From Chondrilla cf. caribensis (lineage: Eukaryota; Porifera; Demospongiae; Chondrillida; Chondrillidae): a DNA stretch of 15,000 nucleotides. Of the stretch, positions 7,924-14,672 are shown in pieces. A program made the position numbers and the translations under genes. The notes below the pieces were generated by a model. It did not search any database and was not told where the DNA came from. It saw nothing but the letters and a program-made list of their open reading frames with translations. The stretch lies in assembly GCA_964020155.1 (NCBI GenBank), contig OZ026548.1, positions 5,673,897 to 5,688,896 on the forward strand, given 5' to 3'. Positions within the stretch are counted from its first letter, which is position 1, and every line of letters begins with the position of its first letter.

Positions 7924-10900
7924 TGTGCAAATTGATATAATGTACTGACATACGTAGCTTGTGATAATCTTCTCCCATTTCAATAATGTGTGGTTATTGA
8001 CATTCTCCTAGTTTCTATCCATGTCATCTTATGGCCTTTGTTTGTGTTTGTAGTAGTGGGCTGGGATGGTGCATTTTGAGCTGTCCTGTTAGTACATGCA
8101 CAAGGATGCGTTTGATTGAGGGTTGTTGTTTGTTCACAGTAATGGACTTAATTGTACTGTATGTGTGTGACGATAGATACAGTACTTAGAGTACCTGTGG
8201 TATGTCTTGTGTCAGTTTGTTATTGGGTGTAATCAGCATAACATGCGTAGGTATGTGTACTTGGTTTAACATGCGTACTTGGTGCAACATACATACTTAC
8301 ATGTATTCAGTGTAGCATATTTGTAATCGATGTAACATGTGTGCACTTAGTGCAGTGTGTGTGTATTTGTGGCCTGTGTGTATGTAGTGCAGTATGTGTG
8401 TGTGCTCATTGTGGCCTGTGTGTATGTAGTGCAGTATGTGTGTGTGCTCATTGTGGCCTGTGTGTATGTAGTGCAGTATGTGTGTGTACTCATTGTGGCC
8501 TGTGTGTATGTACTGCAATATGTGTGTACTCATTGTGGCCTGTGTGTATGTAGTGCAGTATGTGTGTGTGCTCATTGTGGCCTGTGTGTATGTAGTGCAA
8601 TGTGTGTGTACTCATTGTGGCCTGTGTGTATGTACTGCAATATGTGTGTACTCATTGTGGCCTATGTGTATGTAGTGCAATGTTTGTGCGCTCATTGTGG
8701 CCTGTGTGTATGTACTGCAATATGTGTGTACTCATTGTGGCCTGTGTGTATGTACTGCAATATGTGTGTACTCATTGTGGCCGGTGTGTATGTAGTGCAA
8801 TGTTTGTGCGCTCATTGTGGCCTGTGTGTATGTACTGCAATATGTGTGTACTCATTGTGGCCTGTGTGTATGTAGTCCAAAGTTTCTTTGCTCATTGTGG
8901 CCTGTGTGTATGTAGTCCAAAGTTTCTTTGCTCATTGTGGCCTGTGTGTTTCTTTGCTCATTGTGGCCTGTGTATGTAGTGCAATGTGTGTACTTCAATG
9001 TCAAAGAGCCATGTTATGGATATTGGCCGACTGTGTGTACTTTATCTTATACTTAGTAATGTTCACTATCTAGAGTATGTACAGTCTAGGGTGCTCTTGT
9101 TACTTTACTTGTTATCCTCAGCCCACATACCGATCTACGTATGTTGCCAGGGAGTGTTTTGTGCAGATGTGGCATTCACAATAGTGTAGTGATACTGCCT
9201 TGTATTCAATTTGCTGGGAGAATCCCTAGACACAATGGTTGCCCAGCTGTTGTAGTTACCATTGAGTTTGGATTGAATTACCCAACATGGATACCCCCAG
9301 TATTCATAGCCCTTCAGTAGCACCCTATATGCATACATGCATACGTATGTGTTTGTTTATGGAGATATCTGTCTTGCAAACATGACATGTGTTTGTGAAC
9401 TTCCTTCAGGTGATGGTGCAGGTGTTGGGAAGGGGAGGATAATAGCCGGGATCATTTATCAGAACTACCTGGAAGGAAGAAAGAAATCGCTGTGGCTGAG
9501 CGTTTCCAACGACTTGAAATTCGACGCCATCAGGTTAGTTTCTTTAAGTACATCGTTTGGCTCATCCTTGTCAGGGTGCGCCGAAATAGCTCAGTAGGGA
9601 GAGCGTTAGACTGAAGATCTAAAGGTCCCTGGTTCGATCCCGGGTTTCGGCACTTTTTTCATTTTTTTTTTTTCTTCCCGTTAGAGACCTACGCGATGTG
9701 GGTGCAAAGAAGATTAATGTTTACTCTCTAAACAAGGTATCATAGCTGATAACTCTGTTGTTCTGTTCGCTGATCACTTCTACAGAATAAGTGTTTCTTG
9801 TTGTTCAGTTTCGATATGGAAAGATAAGTGGAAAAAGGAATGATAGGGTGAAGAAGGGAGTTATCTTTGCGACCTACTCAGCCTTGATCGGAAGAAGCTC
9901 TTCCGGAGGGAAGTACAACACACGATTGAGCCAAATCGTACACTGGCTTGGACCTGGGTTTGATGGACTTGTATCTTTTTACCACATGCATAGCTTTTAC
10001 TATGTCAGTTGCTGTTGTGAGGGCACTAAATACATACGTATATACTGTGTGTTTTAACAGTACTGAACGTTATCGGTAGTAGTGGCTGTATTTGGAGTTC
10101 CTTAACTGGTCAAGATAATATTGGACGAATGCCACAAGGCGAAAAACCTCTTCCCATCGAAGTCTGGCAAGCCCAGTAAAACAGGTATTGCCGTTCTCGA
10201 ACTGCAGGAGAAGATGCCAAAGGCAAGAGTAGTCTACTGCAGTGCAACCGGTTAGTATGTACAGACGTACCCATGTTTGTGTCACCTGTCTAGTAGTGTT
10301 CTGCATGCCAGATGTCTTGGCACTCGTCCTCTTTAACTCACAAATGTGGTCAATTTTAGCTCAGAATTATGCTTACCGGCGACATTCAGGCTTCGAACCA
10401 TGTCATTCAAATTGATACTTACACGTATAATATTAAAATACATATACATTTGAAGTATTCTGATTCGAATTAGTGGGATTATACTATACTATTATAACAT
10501 GCATATGTATGTATACAAATGTGTTTGCACTGGAAATGTTTACCCATAGTCTACAGTGCTGCAGTGCTGTGTGTGTGAAAATGTCTACTGTCCGTGATCT
10601 TTTCTGGTAGGTGCTTCTGAGCCTCGCAACATGGGCTACATGTCAAGACTGGGGATATGGGGACCGGGGACACAGTTCCAAGACTTCATGGATTTCATAA
10701 AAGCTGTGGAGAGAAGGTGAGAAGCTGTCAAGAGTTATTAGTGCGCATGTGTGTACGTGTGTGTAGTAAAACCTCTATTACAAACCCAAGAATTGATAAC
10801 AACTGTGTAATAAGGACCTGTGATTATGGTCATAAAGTGTCATGAAAAGAGTAGTTCTTCTGTATGTACATCTGTGTGTATGTCTATTTAGCAATGTACA

Positions 10901-11022
10901 TGTGTCCTGCAGTCTACAGGTACTGGGTGATATGTTGTGCTTTTTGTTCTCCCATTTGTGCAGAGGTGTCGGGGCTATGGAAATTGTAGCCATGGATATG
11001 AAGGTATGTCTGTGTGTATATG

Positions 11023-11069
<47 letters not shown>

Positions 11070-11641
11070 TTGGAAGATGTTTGTCGTTGAAGACACCTCC
11101 TCATTGAGGACACTACTGTAGTAAGAGGACACTTCCTCAATGAGGACACCACTGTAGTAAGAGGACACCTCCTCATTGAGGACACCACTGTAGTAAGAGG
11201 ACACCTCTTCAATAAGGACACCCATGAACAGCACCACAATCCAATGTGTCACAGGCCCTTTGAATAGTGGGGCACCTCCACACCTGGATATACACCCTAG
11301 ACCCACCAGTGTCCATGGTACAGAGTCTCCACAGCATCTTTACTCGCATACTGTGTACCTACTACTCTATATGTATACTGTATGGTGTTTGTACATACGT
11401 ATGTATGTAATTCTAGGTTGTTATATGCTGTATGTATGTACATTATTATAGGTTGCTACGTATATGCTGTATGTACGTACGTATGTACATATGTGTGCAG
11501 TCATGTGTGTGTAATTGATTTACTGCAGCTTCGGGGAATGTACATTGCTAGGCAGCTGAGTTTCCATGGGGTCAGTTTCAGTGTCAAGGAAGTTGAACTA
11601 TCTGAGGATTTCATTGATATGTACGACGCAGCAGTTGAACT

Positions 11642-11706
<65 letters not shown>

Positions 11707-14672
11707 CTGTACATGTATGTCCACCCCATGTACCTGGACTGAGCAATCTCTCTAGCTCTAGTTATGATGCACAGACAGTATAATGTAATGCAATGCGTAT
11801 ATACATATCTTGTTGATTTTCAGTGGGTGGATGCCAAGCGAATGTTCGAAGAGGCTGCTGAACTGATAGAGTTGGAAACAACTCACATGTGGTCCCTTTT
11901 CTGGGCAGCACACCAGGTGTGTGTGTGTGTGTGTCTGTGTGTGTGCATGTGCCTGTGTGTTTGTGTGTGCATGCATGCGTGTACATACCTATATGTGCAT
12001 TGGAGTGTTCACAGATGTAATGGGTGACGAGAATTAAATGGATAAAATTCAAATGTAATGTTGTTCACTAGTTGTTAGATGTACAATACTAATTGTAGCA
12101 CATAAAACTGCCTACGTATGCATCTGTATGTAATGTGTGGACATATACATGTACGTATATACATTTGTGTACATACGTACATAGCTTGCTGTACTCAGTA
12201 TTGTAGTTTGGGGTACTGTATGTACTGTACTTGATCTGGTGTGTTCTTCTATGCTCTGTAGCGATTCTTCAAATACCTCTGCATCGCTGCCAAAGTGAAA
12301 GAGGCTATAGCTCTGGCGAAGAAGGCAGTGAGAGATGGCAAGGTAGTGTGTGAGCATGGCCTGGTCCAACCTTAGTGCTGTCAGCATGGCCTGGTCTAAC
12401 CTTAGTGCTGTGAGCATGGCCTGGTCCAACCTTAGTGCTGTGAGCATGGCCTGGTCTAACCTTAGTGCTGTGAGCATGGCCTGGTCCAACCTTAGTGCTG
12501 TGAGCATGGCCTGGTCTAACCTTAGTGCTGTGAGCATGGCCTGGTCTAACCTTGGTGTGTTGAAGCAAACCTTTCAATTTTTGGAGCATTCACATATACA
12601 TACATGTACTGCAATGTGATGATTTATTCACTTTGTAATGTTTCAACCGGTGAGGATCACCTCCAGTAGTTATACTGATGTTTGTTTCCATTCCCAATTC
12701 TTGTTCGTGGTTGAATGCCGAGGATTTGACACTGCCTGCATTCCATTTTCCCAGTGCGTCGTCATCGGGCTGCAGTCCACAGGAGAAGCACGTACACTGG
12801 AGCAGTTGGAGCAGGCCAGAGGAGAGCTCACAGATTTCGTATCCACTGCAAAGTAAGTACTACGTACATGTGTACACACTAGTGGATGTGGAGGTTGTAG
12901 TGTGTATGCATCTTAGTGAGTGTGGTCTCGGTGATTGCAGTATTGTGTGCGTACATGTACGTAAGTCTGATGGTGAAGATCCATGCACCTGAGTATATAC
13001 CACAACAATGTAGAAATGGTCTGTTCTGATGGATTGTAGCCGTCCCTCTATAATCTCATGAATAAATCTGTATGCATGAAGACTACTTACATTCTTGTTG
13101 TTGTAGGGGTGTGTTGGAAAGCTTGATAAAGAAACACTTTCCTTCGAGTGATCAGAAGAAGATGCCTATTGGGTTCGATCTGGATATCTTCAACGATGAC
13201 CCCACTCTGCCTCTCAGCTTGAGGAAGAGACTGCGAGATGACGGTGAGTGGTGAAATTGGTATGATCATGTGACAGTCACATGACTACCCCTACAAACTT
13301 GCAATCAGCAATTTAACCTTCAAGTCTAGTGGTGTGTGTGTGTGTGTGTAAAATCATGTGATGTCATGTGATTCTCTACAGCGAGTATCGGCTCCGATGA
13401 CAGTGACATCAGCTCAGACAGTGAGAGTGACTCGAGCAGTGACAGTGACGACAGTGACAGTGACAGTCCGTCATCCAGTGACAGTGATGCCAATGAACAC
13501 ATAAATCCTTTCAAAATGTTCGAGAGTGAGTGGCTCCTCTCTGTGCATCCACCTTTAGCCGTGATCCCCATCGAACACTCAATCCGATAGGGCTTTCAAG
13601 TTGTATGATCTGCTGGGTTTGTTAATTTTCCACTTCCCTTCCGCGAATGTGAATTTCACTGCTCTGTAGGGAATTCACTGTAGATGTGTCTATTCAAACA
13701 GTGTACAGTTGAGCCTCTCCGTACAGGACACACTGGGACCAGCTAATTTGTCCACTGTAGAAAGGTTGTCCACTCTTCAGAGATGAATAATGTATTAAAA
13801 TAATAAGTTATACGTATGAGTGTCCTGTAAATAGAGGTAATTTCTATGGTATCCTGTATTCGAAGTGTCCTTTAGTAGAGGTTCTGCTGTATACAGTTGA
13901 CCGCACTCGAAGTGTCCTTTAGTAGAGGTTCTGCTGTGTACAGTTGACCGCACTCGAAGTGTCCTTTAGTAGAGGTTCTGCTGTGTACAGTTGACCGCAT
14001 TCGAAGTGTCCTTTAGTAGAGGTTCTGCTGTGTACAGTTGACCGCATTCGAAGTGTCCTTTAGTAGAGGTTTTGCTGTGTACAGTTGACCGCACTCAAAG
14101 TGTCCTTTAGTAGAGGTTCTGCTGTGTACAGTTGACCTCGTTGTGAGATCTTGTGATCACCATGCACTGTAACACTGGCTATGCCCACACTGACCATCTG
14201 GTTTGGTTGTCTCCACTTGATTCCGTGTGCAGGTTCCACTTCCCGATCCAAGTCCTCCTCGTTGAAGAAGCGAAAGATTGAGAATGTCAGCAAAGGAAAA
14301 ACCAAGGCCAACACCTCCCGAAGGGCGTCCATAGCTTCCTTCCCCGTCAGAGACAACAAGTCCCCGGTCTCCCTCCTCTCGGTCCCCAATGCCATGAGTG
14401 CCCCGGGGAGCGAGACCTCCTCACCCAGAGACAGTCCCAAGCCGCAGGTGGGCGGGAGCATACGGGACTCGTTAGCCAGCATCTCCCGTTCCAGCACTCA
14501 GGACATGGTGGAGTCTGCCAAGAGCCTCGGTAGCCCTGGCATCAAGAACTCCCTCGTGGCAAAACTGAAGGAGGAACTCCTGAAGAAGCTGGATGTCTTG
14601 TCACCTTATCTACCGCACAATACACTGGACGAGCTCATCATGGGCTTAGGAGGACCTCATGTTGTAGCAGAG
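3884..14672 (+). CDS. SBNO1: Strawberry notch homologue (SBNO), 5' 17 exons, continues off the right edge
   Basis: Exons: 3884-4620, 6339-6511, 6938-6980, 7504-7670, 9410-9533, 9685-9736, 9809-9970, 10115-10250, 10611-10716, 10964-11003, 11529-11642, 11824-11916, 12262-12342, 12755-12852, 13107-13243, 13382-13525, 14233-14672. All phases match; 2847 nt, 949 codons. Similarity to human SBNO1 is high from [18 protein letters not shown] through the Q-like motif [12 protein letters not shown] (344-355), Walker [11 protein letters not shown] (374-383), DECHKAKN (490-497), [43 protein letters not shown] and [20 protein letters not shown] proteins are DExH helicase-like nuclear factors; fly sno acts in Notch and EGFR signalling. 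The ATG at 3884 gives [15 protein letters not shown], resembling the human N-terminal LSESGIS. The next conserved block (human MTGRKGR) is not in the window. Paralogue number (SBNO1 or SBNO2) cannot be settled; invertebrates usually have one. Confidence 0.95.
4621..6338 (+). other. SBNO intron 1
   Basis: This 1.7-kb intron joins phase 2 to phase 2. It contains an inverted repeat near 4922-4991, TACG/TGTA-rich stretches (5447-5510), AT-rich sequence with repeated ATTCC-like words (about 5590-5850), two copies of a TTACTGGATATG word (near 6088 and 6104) and a (TG)24 run (6149-6196). No exon-like segment was recognised. Confidence 0.6.
6149..6196. repeat. (TG)24 microsatellite
   Basis: An uninterrupted TG run in SBNO intron 1, about 140 bp before the exon 2 acceptor. 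Confidence 0.95.
6339..6511 (+). CDS. SBNO1: SBNO exon 2
   Basis: This exon has an acidic Glu/Gln-rich stretch ([28 protein letters not shown]), then TYAVYKPVK, matching human ETYAEYMPIK. The donor GTTAGT at 6512 is in phase 1 and joins to TTA (Leu) in exon 3. The last 28 bases of the exon and its donor are repeated downstream. Confidence 0.87.
6484..6806. repeat. Three tandem copies (about 108, 105 and 100 bp) of an exon end with its splice donor
   Basis: GTGTACAAACC..GTAAAATGTTAGT occurs at 6493, 6601 and 6706, each followed by the same intronic sequence (TATCTCTCTGAACGTGAGCC and beyond). Copy 1 is the 3' end of exon 2 plus its real donor. Copies 2 and 3 put duplicate donors at 6620 and 6725. 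Neither copy has an upstream acceptor, and reading through the first donor meets TAG at once (AAA TGT TAG). Only the first donor gives a working transcript. Confidence 0.93.
6938..6980 (+). CDS. SBNO1: SBNO exon 3 (43-nt small exon)
   Basis: This exon encodes [13 protein letters not shown] between a TTGTAG acceptor and a donor that reads GTGTGTGGGTGTGGG. It matches human KIGLRHPDAVVET. The phases (2 nt in, 2 nt out) fit both neighbours. Confidence 0.88.
6981..7068. repeat. GTGTGG/GT repeat at an exon boundary
   Basis: Four GGGTGT units followed by imperfect GT repeat (with TTT, GC and CGCG interruptions). It starts exactly at the SBNO exon 3 donor. Intron 3 (6981-7503) continues with TACG-type stretches (7370-7460) and no gene. 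Confidence 0.85.
7504..7670 (+). CDS. SBNO1: SBNO exon 4 (Q-like motif)
   Basis: This exon encodes [14 protein letters not shown], then [18 protein letters not shown] and ARAGFLVG, ending one base into the glycine just before Walker A. The counterpart in human is SSLSSVTPPDVWY...LSALQLEAITYAAQQH. The donor is GTGAGC. Confidence 0.9.
7871..7920. repeat. (GT)25 microsatellite
   Basis: An uninterrupted GT run inside a wider GT/GTAT-rich stretch (about 7795-7925). Confidence 0.93.
8350..8985. repeat. 40/42-bp TG-rich minisatellite, about 16 copies
   Basis: The word TTGTGGCC recurs with spacings of 42, 42, 42, 40, 42, then 40 repeated, and a final 26. Units begin CTCATTGTGGCCTGTGTGTA and fall into variants: TAGTGCAG, TACTGCAATATG, TAGTGCAATGTTTGTGCG and TAGTCCAAAGTTTCTTTG. 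The variants are clustered and partly alternate. The open reading frames across it on both strands are products of the repeat and not genes. Confidence 0.92.
9410..9533 (+). CDS. SBNO1: SBNO exon 5 (Walker A)
   Basis: This exon completes [20 protein letters not shown], the nucleotide-binding P-loop (K381 in this model), then [18 protein letters not shown] and two bases of an Arg codon. It matches human [20 protein letters not shown] almost residue for residue. Confidence 0.95.
9580..9652 (+). tRNA. tRNA-Phe-GAA: tRNA-Phe (anticodon GAA)
   Basis: A 73-nt cloverleaf. The acceptor stem GCCGAAA (9580-9586) pairs with TTTCGGC (9645-9651), with discriminator A at 9652. The A box is TAGCTCAGTAGG. 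The anticodon stem is TTAGA/TCTAA, with loop CTGAAGA and GAA at 9613-9615. The B box is GGTTCGATCCC. No intron and no encoded CCA, as expected for a nuclear gene. It differs from the common animal tRNA-Phe in the D loop (A for T after CAGT). The T-run at 9654-9659 is a Pol III terminator. It has the same orientation as SBNO and every stem is intact, so it is probably functional. Confidence 0.97.
9654..9673 (+). terminator. Pol III T-run terminator overlapping the SBNO polypyrimidine tract
   Basis: T6 begins one base after the tRNA discriminator. A longer T12 run (9662-9673) follows and provides a backup terminator. The same pyrimidines make up the 3' splice-site tract of SBNO intron 5. Confidence 0.8.
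9685..9970 (+). CDS. SBNO1: SBNO exons 6 and 7
   Basis: Exon 6 (9685-9736) encodes [17 protein letters not shown]. Exon 7 (9809-9970) encodes [36 protein letters not shown] and [10 protein letters not shown]. They are separated by a 72-bp intron. Human SBNO1 has [23 protein letters not shown] in the same place. [10 protein letters not shown] corresponds to helicase motif Ib. Confidence 0.94.
10115..10250 (+). CDS. SBNO1: SBNO exon 8 (DECH box and SAT motif)
   Basis: The acceptor GGTCAAG opens [24 protein letters not shown] is the Walker B/DExH motif that should coordinate Mg and activate water. The exon ends [10 protein letters not shown] (motif III), with the final glycine split by donor GTTAGT. 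The acceptor lacks a strong polypyrimidine tract. Confidence 0.94.
10251..10610 (+). other. SBNO intron 8
   Basis: 360 bp, AT-rich around 10410-10520, with donor GTTAGT and acceptor TTTCTGGTAG. No repeats of note and no gene. Confidence 0.7.
10611..11003 (+). CDS. SBNO1: SBNO exons 9 and 10
   Basis: Exon 9 (10611-10716) encodes [20 protein letters not shown] and [11 protein letters not shown]. Exon 10 (10964-11003, 40 nt) encodes [13 protein letters not shown]. The split Arg codon AG|A between them reads [16 protein letters not shown], identical to human SBNO1 over that stretch. The donor after exon 10 is GTATGT. Confidence 0.94.
11026..11064. repeat. GT microsatellite
   Basis: About 19 uninterrupted dinucleotide units, starting 23 bp after the exon 10 donor. 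Confidence 0.93.
11093..11221. repeat. 36-bp tandem repeat, about 3.6 copies
   Basis: Units start at 11093, 11129, 11165 and 11201 (ACACCTCCTCATTGAGGACA type, followed by CCACTGTAGTAAGAGG). Each of the first three holds an imperfect palindrome TCCTCA-n-TGAGGA. Because 36 is a multiple of 3 the array is open on the minus strand, but it is not a gene. Confidence 0.93.
11529..11642 (+). CDS. SBNO1: SBNO exon 11
   Basis: 38 codons, phase 0: [20 protein letters not shown], then [16 protein letters not shown]. Human has [21 protein letters not shown]. The donor is the first unit of a long GT run. Confidence 0.94.
11643..11703. repeat. (GT)30 microsatellite at the exon 11 donor
   Basis: GT run of about 60 bp starting exactly at the exon boundary (CTG|GTGTGT). 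Confidence 0.95.
11824..11916 (+). CDS. SBNO1: SBNO exon 12
   Basis: 31 codons: [18 protein letters not shown], then [12 protein letters not shown]. It matches the human segment between VKLW and FWSAHQ. The acceptor is TTGATTTTCAG and the donor lies in a GT run. Confidence 0.93.
11917..11975. repeat. Imperfect GT repeat at the exon 12 donor
   Basis: CAG|GTGTGTGTGTGTGTGT, then interrupted GT units (CT, CA and TT breaks). The rest of intron 12 to 12261 is TACG/TGTA-rich without a gene. Confidence 0.88.
12262..12342 (+). CDS. SBNO1: SBNO exon 13
   Basis: 27 codons: [18 protein letters not shown], then AKKAVRDGK. It continues HQ of exon 12, as in human [15 protein letters not shown]. The donor GTAGTG is weak. 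Confidence 0.93.
12349..12558. repeat. 30-bp minisatellite, 7 copies, starting 6 bases after a donor
   Basis: Copies start at 12349, 12379, 12409, 12439, 12469, 12499 and 12529. The unit is TGTGAGCATGGCCTGGTCYA + ACCTTAGTGC. Copies 1-6 alternate TCC and TCT at one position, a 60-bp higher-order period; copy 7 breaks the alternation. Six copies contain GTGAGC (copy 2 has GTCAGC). Open frames on both strands (period divisible by 3) are not genes. The rest of intron 13, to 12754, shows nothing else. Confidence 0.95.
12755..13243 (+). CDS. SBNO1: SBNO exons 14 and 15
   Basis: Exon 14 (12755-12852) encodes [20 protein letters not shown], then LTDFVSTA. Exon 15 (13107-13243) encodes [18 protein letters not shown], then the less conserved [20 protein letters not shown]. 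The first part matches human [16 protein letters not shown] and KGVLQSLIEKHFP. This is the end of the conserved N-terminal block before the variable linker. Confidence 0.94.
13332..13349. repeat. Short GT microsatellite
   Basis: A run of about nine GT units in intron 15, 33 bp before the exon 16 acceptor. Confidence 0.85.
13382..13525 (+). CDS. SBNO1: SBNO exon 16 (acidic Ser/Asp linker)
   Basis: 48 codons, mostly Ser-Asp repeats ([19 protein letters not shown] and on), ending [11 protein letters not shown]. Human SBNO1 has a Ser/Asp/Glu-rich linker ending in NPF at the same place. Many residues fit casein kinase 2 sites. The coding DNA is itself an AGTGAC repeat. The donor is GTGAGT. Confidence 0.88.
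13526..14232 (+). other. SBNO intron 16
   Basis: This 707-bp intron has a dispersed-repeat-like segment (about 13704-13860, with GTACAG.TGAGCCTCTCCGTA and ATTTGTCCACTGTAG) followed by a 47-bp tandem array. No gene. Confidence 0.75.
13861..14140. repeat. 47-bp tandem repeat, 6 copies
   Basis: The word CGAAGTGTCC (CAAAGTGTCC in the last copy) starts units at 13861, 13908, 13955, 14002, 14049 and 14096, exactly 47 bp apart. The unit continues TTTAGTAGAGGTTCTGCTGT and GTACAGTTGACCGCA. Differences are few, so the array is young. Confidence 0.95.
14233..14672 (+). CDS. SBNO1: SBNO exon 17
   Basis: 146 codons plus two bases. A basic, nuclear-localisation-like start ([20 protein letters not shown]) is followed by Ser/Pro-rich sequence and a conserved helix [15 protein letters not shown], then [21 protein letters not shown]. 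The human counterpart is [21 protein letters not shown], just before the C-terminal lobe. Donor GTACAT follows at 14673, so the gene continues off the right edge. Confidence 0.9.

Larger units (their letters stand above)
7671..9409 (+). other. SBNO intron 4
   Basis: This 1739-bp intron is dominated by repeats: GT-rich sequence at 7795-7925, including (GT)25 at 7871-7920, and a 40/42-bp minisatellite at 8350-8985. The remaining unique sequence (7925-8340 and 8990-9400) shows no gene. It separates exon 4 from the Walker A exon. Confidence 0.7.
9534..9684 (+). other. SBNO intron 5, host of the tRNA gene
   Basis: This 151-bp intron has donor GTTAGT and acceptor CCCGTTAG. The tRNA takes up about half of it. 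The stretch from the tRNA end to the acceptor is nearly all pyrimidine, with TTCAT holding the only well-placed A (9661, 23 nt before the AG), a possible branch point. Confidence 0.85.
11004..11528 (+). other. SBNO intron 10
   Basis: This 525-bp intron contains a GT run (11026-11064), a 36-bp tandem repeat (11093-11221) and TACGTATG-type stretches (11390-11500). No gene. Confidence 0.75.

Noticed and set aside
8297..8979. Cys/Val-rich open frames up to 172 codons on both strands
   Set aside because: They are translations of the 40/42-bp minisatellite; the frame shifts among repeat units and there are no splice signals or family motifs.
8350..8985. CRISPR array
   Set aside because: Direct tandem units without unique spacers, in an animal intron.
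12112..12619. Repetitive open frames (for example an [10 protein letters not shown] repeat) on both strands
   Set aside because: Produced by the 30-bp minisatellite whose period is divisible by three; it lies in an intron fixed by the SBNO exons 13 and 14.
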